From Eutreptiella sp. 'Long Island Sound 2002' (Eukaryota; Euglenozoa; Euglenophyceae; Eutreptiales; Eutreptiaceae), in contig OZ038385.1 in assembly GCA_964036045.1 (NCBI GenBank), positions 60,483,919 to 60,547,918 on the forward strand: DNA of 64,000 nucleotides, read 5' to 3'. Within the stretch, counting starts at the first letter, position 1, and every line of letters begins with the position of its first letter. This document shows positions 31,757 through 43,165 of this stretch, in pieces. The translations under genes were made by a program, and so were the position numbers. The notes under the pieces were generated by a model, which was not told the origin of the DNA, did no database searches, and saw only the letters and a list, made by a program, of their open reading frames with translations.

Positions 31757-33899
31757 TGAAGCCGGTTCGGACCCCGGTGGCCATCTTGGGGTCACTTGGG
31801 GTGTGTATCTATGTGCCGGCAAGCCGCCATTGGCTGATATCATACTCTCTCATCCACCTGACCTAACCCGATGTGATAGTGTGATAGGTTTGGCCCTTCC
31901 GGCTATGAGCGGCCATATTCAGTACCGAGGCGCCGCCAGCTGAGATTTATATATCAGAATATCAGGAATCAACAGGGTTTTTTTATCATAATGTTTCCGT
32001 AATTTTTCCGCCTTCCGTTCTGATGGTCAATGTATCGGCGACTGTCAGTTGGCTCGCGATTTTGCGGTAACCGATTGGTTAACTGTTATTTCCAGATATT
32101 TTGGCGGAAACCCCGATGAAGGGTCAGATTTCATCAGTAAAGGGTTCGTTGCTTCCGCACTTTTCTAAATATGCACTCGAAATTTTAATCTGAATTTTTC
32201 GCGATGTCGAAATCGGATTTTCGACTTCGACATCGCCGCACTTGATTTGGTCTTCTTTGAGTGGTCATACTCCTTTCCCTATGCCAAAATCAGGTTTCCC
32301 TTATACTTGCCACTCATTTGACTTCGAGATATAAGGGAAACAAAAGTGAATCGTGAGACCACTTTGAAGGGCCATATCTACGCTCGAGTGTGAGGAAAGA
32401 GAATAAGGAAGGTTGTGTTGCAAGCGCCTTAGTCTCAACTTATTTTTAGTAGGGTCCAACACCTTAAGTCGTCACACACACTCGTTGTATCATAGGATCA
32501 TGGTCAACATGGTAGAAACTTGTTTATAACTTGTTGACCATATGTCCGGACTTGATATTATGACTTTCGAGTGTAGCGCATGAGTCTTGCGGTTGCATAG
32601 CATCTTTTCTTAGGTTCCCACGTCCATTTAACCCAAAGTTATGACCATGGAGGGGCATGGCATACCATGGTGGGAGCGAATTTCAAGGGCTATGTGTGAT
32701 ATTGGTAGTATATGTCTTGATAAGCTCACGCCCATGTTATATATCTTCGTGTGGCCGAAGAGATGGAGAGCCACACGTGACAAGGGCTTTGCCCATGTCC
32801 GAATTGTGGAATTCAAAGCGCTAGACTAAGTCTACCGCGTATGTATTGCTCATGGTATGTTTGGCAAAGAGATCCATGAGTGCACTCTCATTTTCATGGG
32901 GCATGTAGATATGAGTGGCGAAGGTATCTCCATGCGCCCGATTGGGGATCCAAGTGGGGGAATTGTTCGCAAATGGTTCCAATCATTTGTATATTGAACC
33001 ATGCGCGGATATCATGGGTGAGCATAGAGATATATTATCATGACAACTTTGTATTTGGACATATTCTCATGTTTTTGACCTCAATTTTTGCTCATTTTTG
33101 CGTTTTGTGTACTTACCTGGTCAGCAAACAGCAGGAAGCCTATGGAGAGTCGAACCATGGTATGTTGTTCATATGTTGGCATATGCTTTGGAGTTGAACA
33201 TCACCATATGCCGGATCGCGTACTCCATTTGGCTTGGCGCACGAAGGATTACAAGAATTGGTCTCAAGATCATGGGCTGACTTGGGCAGTGTGTGGCGCC
33301 CATATCCGAAGGGGTTTCGAGGGTAAACTGGGGATGTACATGGGCATTGACCTTTGGTCTCCATCCTCCATGAAAAATAGACTTCGATTCCATGCATGCT
33401 TTGAGCCTTCGGATAAGTGGTAACTTCAATTTTGAGCGTATATTTGATATATGGCCAATATGGTGTGAATTGGCAGTTTTTGGCATGTTATGAGTTCAAA
33501 CTCATGGGGCATATCTCCAAGCCCATTCGACTCCAAGTCCAACCAAGTATATGTCAGGGTAGGGCATGGTCCTGAGTACCACTCTAGGCCATGACACGCC
33601 ACCTCCCCTATTGGGCTAGGATTTAGAGGCTTGGGAGTGAACACATTTTTGGGGTTTGTGTAGTGACTTGTGACACATGGCATTCAGCCATCGCATTTGA
33701 CCTGGTTCAGGGCAGTATGTTGGTGAGTCAAGGGAAGGTCTTGAGTCCAGGGAATGAGGGGTTTATGGCTGTGAGTGTGTATGTTTACCTCTTTCCCCAA
33801 CTTTGCTTTATTTGTTTTCATATGCCAATTTCAGGGCTTTCCTCTTTGGTGCAATTCTTGTACATGCCCGCCACCGTGGGACGACCGGTGTGCTGAACG
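31757..33899 (+). repeat. Third E2-family LTR, truncated by E4
   Basis: It begins TGAAGCCGG like the E2 LTR and is colinear with it to the position equal to 8889, where E4 starts. It is clearly more diverged than the two E2 LTRs are from each other, with short indels. No purine tract precedes it, so it is a 5' LTR or a solo LTR. The missing end (about 214 bp) should lie beyond E4, outside the window. The conserved hairpin is at 32202-32235. Confidence 0.9.
32202..32235 (+). promoter_or_regulatory. Conserved LTR hairpin (third LTR copy)
   Basis: Identical in the stem to the hairpin at 7193-7226, although surrounding sequence has drifted. Confidence 0.6.
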
Positions 33900-34186
33900 T
33901 GTTGTGGTTTGTTTCTTGGGAACTCGACTGCACTCCTGTGCCTCTTTGTTTCTCAAAATCCGAAATCCAAAATCCCAATCGACAAACCTCGCAGGATCTT
34001 TAGACGGGGCACCAATAATAACACAATCTCGAAGACATAAACCCTGTTCAAAGATCGAAGTATCTTACAGCGCTGATTCACAGTTGGCATTCGATGCTTC
34101 TTTATTATTCACAGACTGTCAGCGCGATTGCGACTGCGACTTGCGATTTGCGCGCTGCTGCGCTGCTGCTGTTCGAAGCCATAACA
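33900..34186 (-). repeat. E4 3' LTR
   Basis: On the minus strand it starts TGTTATGG and ends CCACAACA, giving the usual TG...CA with a longer TGTT/AACA inverted end. It is 287 bp. AACGGGGGGGTAG (34187-34199) precedes it as polypurine tract. The outer edge coincides with the break in the E2-family LTR. Confidence 0.82.
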
Positions 34187-34781
34187 CTACCCCCCCGTTG
34201 AGACCTCGAAGAGGTCTCACTCACCTGAGCGGGCGTCACAATGTGGAATACAGAGCAGGCCCAGAGAAAAAAACATTTTTGGGCCTCGACATGTGTTGGC
34301 TACAGAAGCATAACAGTGGACCAATTCTGGTCGAAACAGTGGACCAATCCTGGTCGAAACAGTGGACCAATCCTGGTCAAAACTGACACACCGAGGTGCA
34401 GTCATGGTACACCCGTCGTCAGCGCCTCATTCATCCGCCTTGCTCGACTCTGCCACGGCTGTGGCTCTCGGCGGAAGCTGCAGAAGACAACCTCGCCAGG
34501 CACACTGCACGGCCGCTGTACCCGCAGCAAGGCTGTGGGCACGTCGAACCATAACATACCATAACATTGGGCACAGCTATCGAAGCTGGATGCTCAGCAG
34601 ACCAACAGGCCTACACATCTGTCAGTTCGACAGGACATATGAAGGTAGTCGATACCATTAATGGCATCCAGACTGTCGAATAAGCCATTACTTGGCATCC
34701 AGACTGTCGAATGAGCCATTACTTGGCATCCAGACATGTCGAATCAGCACAGACATGTCGAATCAGCATAGACATGTCGAA
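34187..34781 (-). other. E4 3' untranslated region with tandem repeats and purine tract
   Basis: No gene is seen. A 22-bp unit (AACAGTGGACCAATCCTGGT plus two bases) occurs three times at 34312-34381. Further short units containing GGCATCCAGACTGTCGAAT and AGACATGTCGAATCAGCA, about three copies each, lie at 34660-34785. The purine tract is at 34187-34199. Confidence 0.75.
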
Positions 34782-37496
34782 TCAGCAGTCCGTGCCCCAC
34801 GTGAACGTGTATGAACGATCCACCGGAAGTCGACATACTTCATGCACTTCCTTCAGTGTCTCGACGCCAGCCATGAACTTGAAGGTGTCATGACCCGTAT
34901 AGTGTCGACGGATATCACTGTCGAGGGCACGCTTCTGAATCAGGATACCAGATCGATGGTTCAGCAATCGAAGGTTGGGATCACCAGGTCGGTCGTCGAC
35001 GGGGCACTTGTACTGGAATACGAAGACATGTTCACGGGCAAACGCTCGAAATTGTCCAGGTCCCAGTGTTTGTGCCCTGGTCGAATAGAAGTCCCAGAGG
35101 CTCGACGGTTTCCAAACGTCCTGACGCCACAGATCGGCCCAATTGGTGGCCTCGAAGGAGCATCCGTCATGTTGACCAGTAGTCCATCGATAGATTTCCT
35201 TCGTTCCAGTACCAGCGGCCATGCTGTGGTAGAACTGACCAGTTCGCGTATCGACTCGCCACCACGGCGTGTCGGCAATCGAAAGTCGTCGTACCACAAT
35301 GACGGCGCTGATGTCGTCCACTTCAGGGCCGAGGGCATATCGGTCGACGATTTCAAGCATGTCGGTTCGAGAACCTTCTTCTTGGCGTCGACCGAGGTGT
35401 TGATGGACATACTGACCATCAGCGAGGGAACTCTGCAGAGCGAACTGAACCGCTTCTGCAGTCACAAGGCTCGAAGCCGTGTCAACAATGACCGCTTCGA
35501 GGACTTGGTCTCGGCAGCTGACCTTGCGTCGATGTGCAGCCTTAAAGTCATCGTGGATGGGTGTGAGGTACTTGAAGAACGGGATGTCGAAGTGGTGCCG
35601 ATAGGCGTTCGACTCCATCGACAAAAACCGGTGATTGAGGTGGTCCGGGTGGAACGGGTCGCTCGCAGGCGAGTCGAATTTCTCGATCTCCTCCCGTTCG
35701 TCAGTATAGACGTCTCCTCAAAACTTGACCGCTCGACGCCAATGTTGTTCATCTTCGTATCCGGCCTCGAAGGGGAACATGAGGTATGTCGAGGTACCCA
35801 GGCGTCGAACCAATTCGGGGGCATCCACGAAAGGGAAAAGATTGGCATACTCTTCATTAGATGAGTGAAGGGCAGCAACTCGTCGGATCGCCTTATCGAA
35901 GTCGTGGTACCCGAGCCGTCCGGGTCCAGTCTGGTAGATCGTCGCCAACTGGACAAGGTCGATGGGGGCGCCTGGTGCGACGGCGTTGTACGCATAGGGT
36001 TCGATCTGTTCTCCGAGTCGAAAGTACTCCTGGAGCTGGACCGCAAGGTCCTGTGTTCGATGTGGAGCGCACCCATACCGCTTATACCCAAGTCGAGAGG
36101 TGCCTCGAAGGCCGCGCAGTTGGTGTCGGCGAAGAAGCAAATCGACTTTGTACGCAAGGAAGGGGGCTCGATCTTCGAAGAGCCAGTCGTTCGCCTGGCA
36201 AACCTTTTGAAGATCACGGATAACTCCCATGATCGAAACGGCAACGGGAGCTTCTCGTCTCATCCTTTCGTGGGTCCAGAAGCGTCGATATTTGAAGATC
36301 AGGTCGATTCCATCGGCAACGTTTATCAGGTCGTCGATACCCGAGATCTCTCGATGCATGCGGTTGAGTGGAGCAATTTGACTCGGCAGGGTATGTTCGG
36401 TGAGGCCTTGTCGGAATCCCCAATCGAGCTCTTCGTCATAATGTCGCCATGCGACGAGGGTCGCTCGAAAGTTCTGACAAGCCACTTCGATTCTTGTATA
36501 CCACTGATATCCCGGCTTACCACCAAGATTTCCACGCTCATCGAAAGACGTCTCAGGGGCGCTTCGAGCCGATTCGTAAGGGAATGGTGCATTTCGTCCC
36601 CAACTGTCGATGCAGATGGTCTTGCCTAACTCGGAAATGGCGGCATTTGCCTTCGACACGACTTCATAATGTTTCTCGTTCAGGAACGTGTGCGGTTTTC
36701 GAAGACCAGCCATGGTACTCGACGCAATAGTGAGTACCGATGGTTCGAGCTTAGTGTATTCCGTCTTCATCGGATCATCCTCATGTGTCCCAAATCGATA
36801 GGGTGGCTTCAATCCGAACGTGCCCAAGTGTCGGAGTTCGCTGATGGTCTCGATTTCATGATTGTACTGCGGCATGTTATAGGGCTGCCACTTCGACTCC
36901 GGCACCGGCACAGAATCGTAGCTGGGTGGTGCTGTCGACCACGCGGGCTCGTAAGGATATTCTTCTTCGTCGTCGGACTCGAGTGGCCAGGGTTCAGCGT
37001 CGTAGTTGTGGTCATCGTCGTGGTAATAGGAGTCGGATTGGTGCGTTCGAGTAGAAGCTTGTGTTTTCGGGGCATTCGAATGCCAAGATTGGTCGACCCA
37101 GTCGTCTTCGACTTTCGGCTCTCCGGTACCCGGATCCTCCCTGGATGACCTTGATGTCCAGGTGTTCGGCCTCGATGTCCAAGAACTGTCGACCCATCCG
37201 GGCGCTCCCTTGCCTCCTTTCGACGGGCCTTCTTTTCCTTTCGAGCTCCCAGCATATGCCGACTGGCTGTAGTTCGGCGGTTCGAATGGATCGAGAGGTC
37301 GACTCGGACGAGTTGGCGCTGATGCTACCGACAAGCAGCGGCCAGTTGAAGTCGTCCTCGCTGGGGGTTCGATCGCGTCAACATCGATGACGTTCGACGG
37401 TGTCGCTCGAGAAGGCGGAGGTCGAGAGGAAGTTCGGGGCGTCCGGGATGTAGTACCATAGGCGGAGGCTCTGGTGATCGACCCGGAACCTCGCAT
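34782..37496 (-). pseudogene. E4 ORF3: unknown protein of about 905 codons with one UGA
   Basis: This frame lies after pol and before the 3' LTR, in the element's coding direction. It starts at an ATG (37496), reaches TGA at 35718 after 592 codons, then stays open in the same frame for over 300 more to 34782; CGA to TGA explains the stop. The first 200 residues are low-complexity, rich in Ser, Pro, Arg and acidic residues, with a PPSY (PPxY-type) motif. The rest looks like a globular, Trp/Tyr/Arg-rich soluble protein. I see no signal peptide, membrane segment, protease, zinc finger or known enzyme motif. Extra ORFs here occur in some plant Ty3 elements and as env in retroviruses, but nothing ties this one to them. 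Confidence 0.72.
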
Positions 37497-37545
37497 GAGT
37501 TTTTCGAAAAACCACGCTGCAGAGAAGAGTAAGGGTGTTACTCAG

Positions 37546-40500
37546 TTACTCAGGGTAGAGTGGAAGGAACTCAAGGTACACAGGATCCTCCTCTAGAGCC
37601 TTGCTCGACTCCCAAGACCATGTGTCGTCATCCGATTCACAACGGTACAGGAATGTGCGGTGCTTTTTAGTTCCCACTCGACGTCTAGCCACAATCTTGA
37701 CAAGTCGAGGGGATTCTCCAGTTTTGACAGGGGGCATCGGAAACTCCCACACCGGCTGTCCCTCTCGATGGACGTAGGGTTTTATGCTGTCTCGATTGAA
37801 AACTCACAACCCATCGGAGGGGGCAGGGATGTCCAGTTTGACATTCTCGCCCTTGTTCAGTACCCTGAGTATTTTGTAAGGGCCGCACCAGACAGCATCA
37901 AGTTTCCCTTTATGTCGATATTCCGGCACCAACACCCACCATCGTTCACCGACTTCAGGCACTCGAACGTGTCGGTCCATTTGCAGGACCACATGCATCT
38001 GGCGTCGACGTTCCTCGGCAAGCATTGCACGCACAGAATCAAAGGTACGTTCCGCTCGTTGCATGTAATCATTCACGGTCGATGGTTCATGTGTATGAGA
38101 AGCAATTCGGGGAAAATCCAATGGAAAATGGGGTGTTCGTCCTTCATCTATCTCGAACGGGGATAGTCGAAGACGATTGGATGTCAGGTTGTTGAACTGG
38201 ATTTCGGCGAACAGGAAATCGACATCCCACTCGTTGTTGCCGAGGATGCCGTGTGTACGCAGGCGCTGGAGGATGGACTGATTGCTGCGCTCCGCCAGGC
38301 CATTGCCTGGAGGGCGGTTGGCCACTGTTTGATGCATCTCAATCTTGAAGCGCTGGGCCAACTCCTTCCACGCCTGAGATTCGAACAGCTTGTCTCGGTC
38401 AGAGACAATTTGTTGAGGGCATCCTTTCAATCGAATAACCTCACGTAGGAACACATAGATGAGGTCGTCGGCTGTCATATCCTTGCGACAAGGGATGAAC
38501 ATTCCACGCTTGGAGAATCGGTCGACTACAGTCATGATGGCGTCATGGCCCCTTGTGGTCGGCGGCAATCCCGAAACCCAATCGATGGACACACTGTGCC
38601 ATTTGGTGTCGGGCACCGGCAATGGTCTTGGCACTCTGGCGGTGTCGACTCGTCTTGATTTCGCCGCTTGACAGACATCGCAACTTAGTATGTACCGCTC
38701 GACATAGTGTCGAAGGTGTGAACATACTAAGTCGCGCTTAATCAGGGCCATGGTTCGAAGGACTCCTGAGTGGCCATAGAACTCCGACTCGTGATACATA
38801 GCCACAATCGACGTAACCAGCGTTCGGGGGACAAGCACACGTTTGCCCATCGTCGACAAATGGGAGAATTTGCCATCATCGAAGGACAACTTGGCATCTC
38901 GAAGCTGGTGTCGTGCCGCAGGGCTTCGAACCGCGACTTCGTAGATGTGCTGCGTCCGTGGGTCCTCTCAATAGGCTGCCGCCCACACAGCTGTCGAAGT
39001 CAAGTCTTTGCACTGATAATGTCGATGTACTCTGCGGTGTGTACCCTTAAGGCTGGAAGGGTACGGCGTGTTCGACCCAACCTTCGGCAAGGGGACTGAT
39101 TGCAACGTGCCGTCGCGGTGACGTCGACAGCGAATCAGTTCCGCCATGGTTGGAGCGTATCGAAGTTCATTGCCAAAGGTGACTCGAAGGGGGCGATAAA
39201 TGCTTACATCGGGGAGGTCATCCGTGTTGGTAGACGTGTCTGGCTCATTGCCAGCCTCGTCGAGATGCATGTCTGGTTGGTGTGAATTCTCAGCCATGAT
39301 CTCGTCCGATGGAGCTGGATCCAGTCTCAGGTCCTCCGGCTCAGCAGTTGTCGCCCTCGACGGTAGCGGCTCCAGGTCCTCCGGCTCGATGGCGGGTTCG
39401 GTGTCGAATTGGAGGGCTGGTTCTGCAAGCTCATCTGCGTCAAGTTCCTTCCCCACGGAGCGTCCGCTTCGTAGTGAAACGTACAGGTGGTCGTACGGCT
39501 GGGGCCACACCTCGTCATGAGAGAATGAGTCTTCGAGTACATGTAGGAACTCATCGACAGGTTCTCCTTCCGGTGAAGCCCAATCTTCGACCAGGGGAAT
39601 TGCGAAAGCTCGTGTACGTGTGGCATTTTCGATATCCATCAACTGCCGCGAAGTTAGACGGGAGCAGGCGTCTGCCGCAGGGTTCTCGAGGCCCGGCACG
39701 TACCACAACGTCAGGTTGTATTCCTCGAGGAATTGGGACCATCGTGCTTGCCGTGGTGTCAGCGGTCGAGGACAGGTCTTGAGATATCGAAGACTTTTGT
39801 GGTCAGTGTGCACGTGCACCTGCTGCGGTCCTCGAAGTAGGTGAAACCATTGTTTCAAGGCTAATACGATGGCCAGCAACTCCTGTTCTCGAATCGGGTA
39901 TCGAGTTTCGGCAGGCTGCATTTTCCGCGACATAAAGGCAATAGGTCGAAGATGTCCCTTGTACTTCCCATGCGCACATTGTTGCGCCAGCGTAGCACCC
40001 ACGCAGTCTTTCGAAGCGTCTGTGTACAGGTGATACGGCTGTCGGGGGTCGATAGCACTGAGATGTGTCGCACTGATCATCGCCTGCTTCAGCTTGTCGA
40101 AGGAAGCCTGGTGGACGGCTGTCCATTCCCACTCGAAGTCTGCCTTAAACATTGCAGTCAGAGGGGCTGCGACAGCTTGGAACCCTTCGACAAACTGCTG
40201 GTAAGATCCACACAATCCAATGAACTGTCGAACTTCATGGACCGTAGTTGGTGGAGGCCAACCTCGAATGACCTTGATCTTTTCGCGGTCCATGTGTACT
40301 CCATCTTGGTCGATGATGTATCCGCAGAAGGGCACTCGACTCTGAAAGAATGTGGATTTATCGATGCAGGGGAAGAGCTGGTGCTTACGGAGTAGTTCAT
40401 GTACCAGGTCGAGGTGTCGTTGGTGTTCGTCCGCATCCTTCGAGAAGACGAGGATGTCGTCAATGTACACCCATACAAAGATCCCCAAGTGGTCTCGAAG

Positions 40501-42234
40501 GACATCGTTCACGACGCGTTGGAACGTCGATGGCGCATTACAGAGGCCAAAGGGCATAACAACCCACTCGAAGGCGCCAACTTCTGTGTTGAAGGCGGTT
40601 TTCTCGATATCTTCGTCTTGAATTTGGATCTGGCGGAACCCACTAACAAGGTCAATCTTTGAGAATACGGTGGAACCCCCCAGTGTACTCAAGATGGATT
40701 GGATCGATGGCAAGGGATATCGATCTCGTACAGTTCGTGTATTCAACGCTCGGTAGTCGACGCACATACGCTATTTACCATTCGCTTTCTTCACCAGTAG
40801 GCAACCCGCTCCGTATGGACTCGAGGATGGTCTGATGCGACCAGATCGATGCAACTTGTCCAATTGTCGTCGAAGTTCATCTAGTTGGCTCGGGTCCAAT
40901 TTGTAAGGGTGTACCCACGGTGGATTGTCTTCCGAATCGAGGCGTATTCGATGATCTCTTCCAGGTCGATGCGGAGGTAGGTCTCCATACCCCGCTTTCC
41001 CCCGGTCGTAGAGGTCCGCCCACTTGTGTAATCGATTCGGCAGTTTGCGTCGAACAGGGTCAAGCCCGTCGTCATTGCCATCACTGGCTTGCATCTTATA
41101 CATTTCATCGACCGGCACTGCTGGTCGAGGCATGGAACACAGAAATACTTGATCTCCCGTGAGATCAGATCGACGGATCTCTCTTTTGAGTTTCGGCAAC
41201 GAAATGTACTCAATCTCCATATCGCTGCACTCCTCATCGGTGATACCATCGTCCGTTTCGGACTCATCGTACATGTCAGTACCGCGCTGAACGTGTGTCG
41301 ACGAGTGTAGGTCAGGGTGTTCGTTGGCATGTGGGGTAGGATTCCCAACCGGACTCGCTTCCGAGGAACTGGATGAAAGTATCGAAAGAAGGTCCAGCTT
41401 CGAAGCCGCTTGAAACTGCAGCTGGGTGGAATGTCTTGATTCGCCAAAAGACAACCGGTACGAAATCGAACCATGTTGGATGTCGGCGTATCGCTCCCTC
41501 CAGTTGACAGTTGGATTGCAGCTTCGAAGCCATGGTAGTCCAAGCACTACATCCGGCAAAATCTCCAAGACCTTGAAGTGATGACGAAATACAAGCTCTC
41601 CAACTCGAACATAAGCTCACGTGTAGTACTGTACTTCGACTTGGACACCTCCGGCTGTCAAGACATGTCCAGGGATTCTCAGTTTATAGAGGGGAAGTCG
41701 CGCCCTCTTTGCTGTTTGCATCGACATAAAGTCACTGGTCGTTCCACAGTCGACCAACAGTTCCACGCTGGAGTCAAAGGAGTCTTCACGACATGCGCAA
41801 ATGCGCCCTCGAACCGTGAACAGAGACGCATGCTCAGGTTCGGTTCCTTCGACAGTGACACTTCCAAGCGTCAAATTCTTTTCGGGTTTATTGGTGCTGG
41901 TGGTGGTGTTCAGCTGTTTTCGAGGACGTCCGCCACCAGGTCTTCGGAATTGTTTTCTAGGCCGTTGTAGGCCTTTCTCTGCTCTTGGAGCGGGATCGAA
42001 ACCATCTCTTGCTGTCTCGACTTTGATCTCGTTTCGGTGTGTTTGACCGTGATTCCCGACGTTCTCGTCCTCGGGATGGCGGTCGACCTTTTGGACAGTC
42101 ACGGGCCACGTGTCCTTGTTTGCCACAGTTGTAGCAACGTCTGCTTTCTCGACCATCTTGGCGACCGCCATGTTGACGTCCGAACCGTTCACCAATGTAG
42201 GCATGTAACTCTTCTCGGAGGTTGACAATTGCAT
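37546..42234 (-). pseudogene. pol: E4 Pol: protease, RT, RNase H, integrase, chromo-like tail, four nonsense codons
   Basis: A single frame, in the +1 frame relative to gag with overlap, runs to 37546 through TGA at 41617, TAG at 40768, TGA at 38968 and TGA at 37804. All four fit CGA to TGA or TGG to TAG. Protease shows LVDCGTTSD in place of DTG/DSG (about 41780) and later DVVLGLPWL. RT has CVDYRALN, MPFGLCNAPSTFQ and the YIDD box at 40452-40466. RNase H has LYTDASKDCVGA. Integrase shows the zinc region with CDVC near 38690, IDWVSGLPP, VSDRDKLF and NGLAERSNQ. The end resembles a chromodomain (FLYRCESDDDTWSWE). The methyltransferase-like domain of E1-E3 is absent. Confidence 0.9.
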
Positions 42235-43165
42235 GGAGATTCATCGGCTCTGCCACGGTCGAAGCCGTGGGCGCCGCAGCTGGGGTCGGCATCGGGGTGA
42301 CGTGTGGCGTTGGCATAGGGTTGGATGGAAACGTGGAAGTCGAAGTAGGTGGGACCATCATAGGCAGGGGCCTGGACACTGCAGGACCCAGGGTGTGATC
42401 TGATGTCGTTCTCGATGCGTTCTGTACCTCTTCCAGTTGATACCCAGCCGCAATGTAGGCTTCCGCGATGGTCTCTACCAAGGTATCGAATCCAAATGGA
42501 TTATTAGAACGCCATCTCGAACGGACTTCAACGATGTACTGCCGACGCACAGCGTCATTCGACAAACCTTCAACAAATCGAGAGCTGACGAGGAAACCCA
42601 TCTGGAGTTCACTCGTGTTGACCTTCGACTTGATAACGCATGTACGAAATTCTCGAACGTAATCTGCATGTCGGGGAAACTCGCTCTCTTTCAAGCTCAG
42701 CATTCTCGACAAATACACTGGCTCATGGGATATGCAGTCGAAACGCTGGCCTAACACACGCATGAGCTCGAACCAGTCATCTTGTGCAACTTTCGTCAGG
42801 CTATGATAGTACTCAGCGGCATCACCATCGAGGAGGAATGACATTGTTGCTGCCTGATCGACGGGTGAGGTGATGTCCGACAAAGTGAAGGCTCGTAGTA
42901 AATCTTCTTTCCATGTTCGAAATTCTCCACATCCAGGTTTACCCGTGAACCTCCTGACCAGTTTGTTCAGGCGCTCGACGCGGCGTCCCAAAATCTCCTG
43001 GGAAGGAGCACGTTGAACTACGAACTGGGGTAGTGGTTCGAAGGTAGGCCGCTGTGGGAGTGGTTGTTGTGGAGGGTGAGGTTGGTTCGGATTCGAAGAA
43101 GACGGTGGTTGCGGAAACTGTTGCTGTTGTGGTTGCGGAAACTGGATGTTGTTCGGAGGTGGTGT
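41957..43165 (-). pseudogene. gag: E4 Gag, N-terminus lost at the E3 junction
   Basis: The frame is open from the junction at 43165. It starts with a Pro/Gln-rich segment, then a capsid-like domain (about 42990-42600, with FRTWKEDLLRAF and DGDAAEYYHSL), then a Pro-rich linker and a classic CX2CX4HX4C zinc knuckle (CYNCGKQGHVARDC, about 42105-42146). A tail of Arg/Ser repeats ends at 41957. The first residues and start codon are on the far side of E3. Confidence 0.87.

Larger units (their letters stand above)
33900..43165 (-). mobile_element. E4: Ty3/gypsy-type element with an extra ORF, 5' part displaced by E3
   Basis: In minus-strand order: gag (cut at 43165), protease, RT, RNase H, integrase, chromo-like tail, a 905-codon extra ORF, tandem repeats, purine tract and 3' LTR. 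The 5' end of gag and the 5' LTR are missing because E3 was inserted at 43166. Five in-frame stops interrupt pol and the extra ORF. TCGA is strongly over-represented throughout. The element sits inside the third E2-family LTR; its likely target duplication partner (GAACG, 33895-33899) would be off the window. Confidence 0.88.

Noticed and set aside
34312-34785. A CRISPR-like array
   Set aside because: The units are directly adjacent tandem repeats without unique spacers, in a eukaryotic element.
34782-37496. E4 ORF3 as a retroviral-type envelope gene
   Set aside because: No signal peptide, no membrane span and no cleavage-site pattern are visible. Position alone is not enough.
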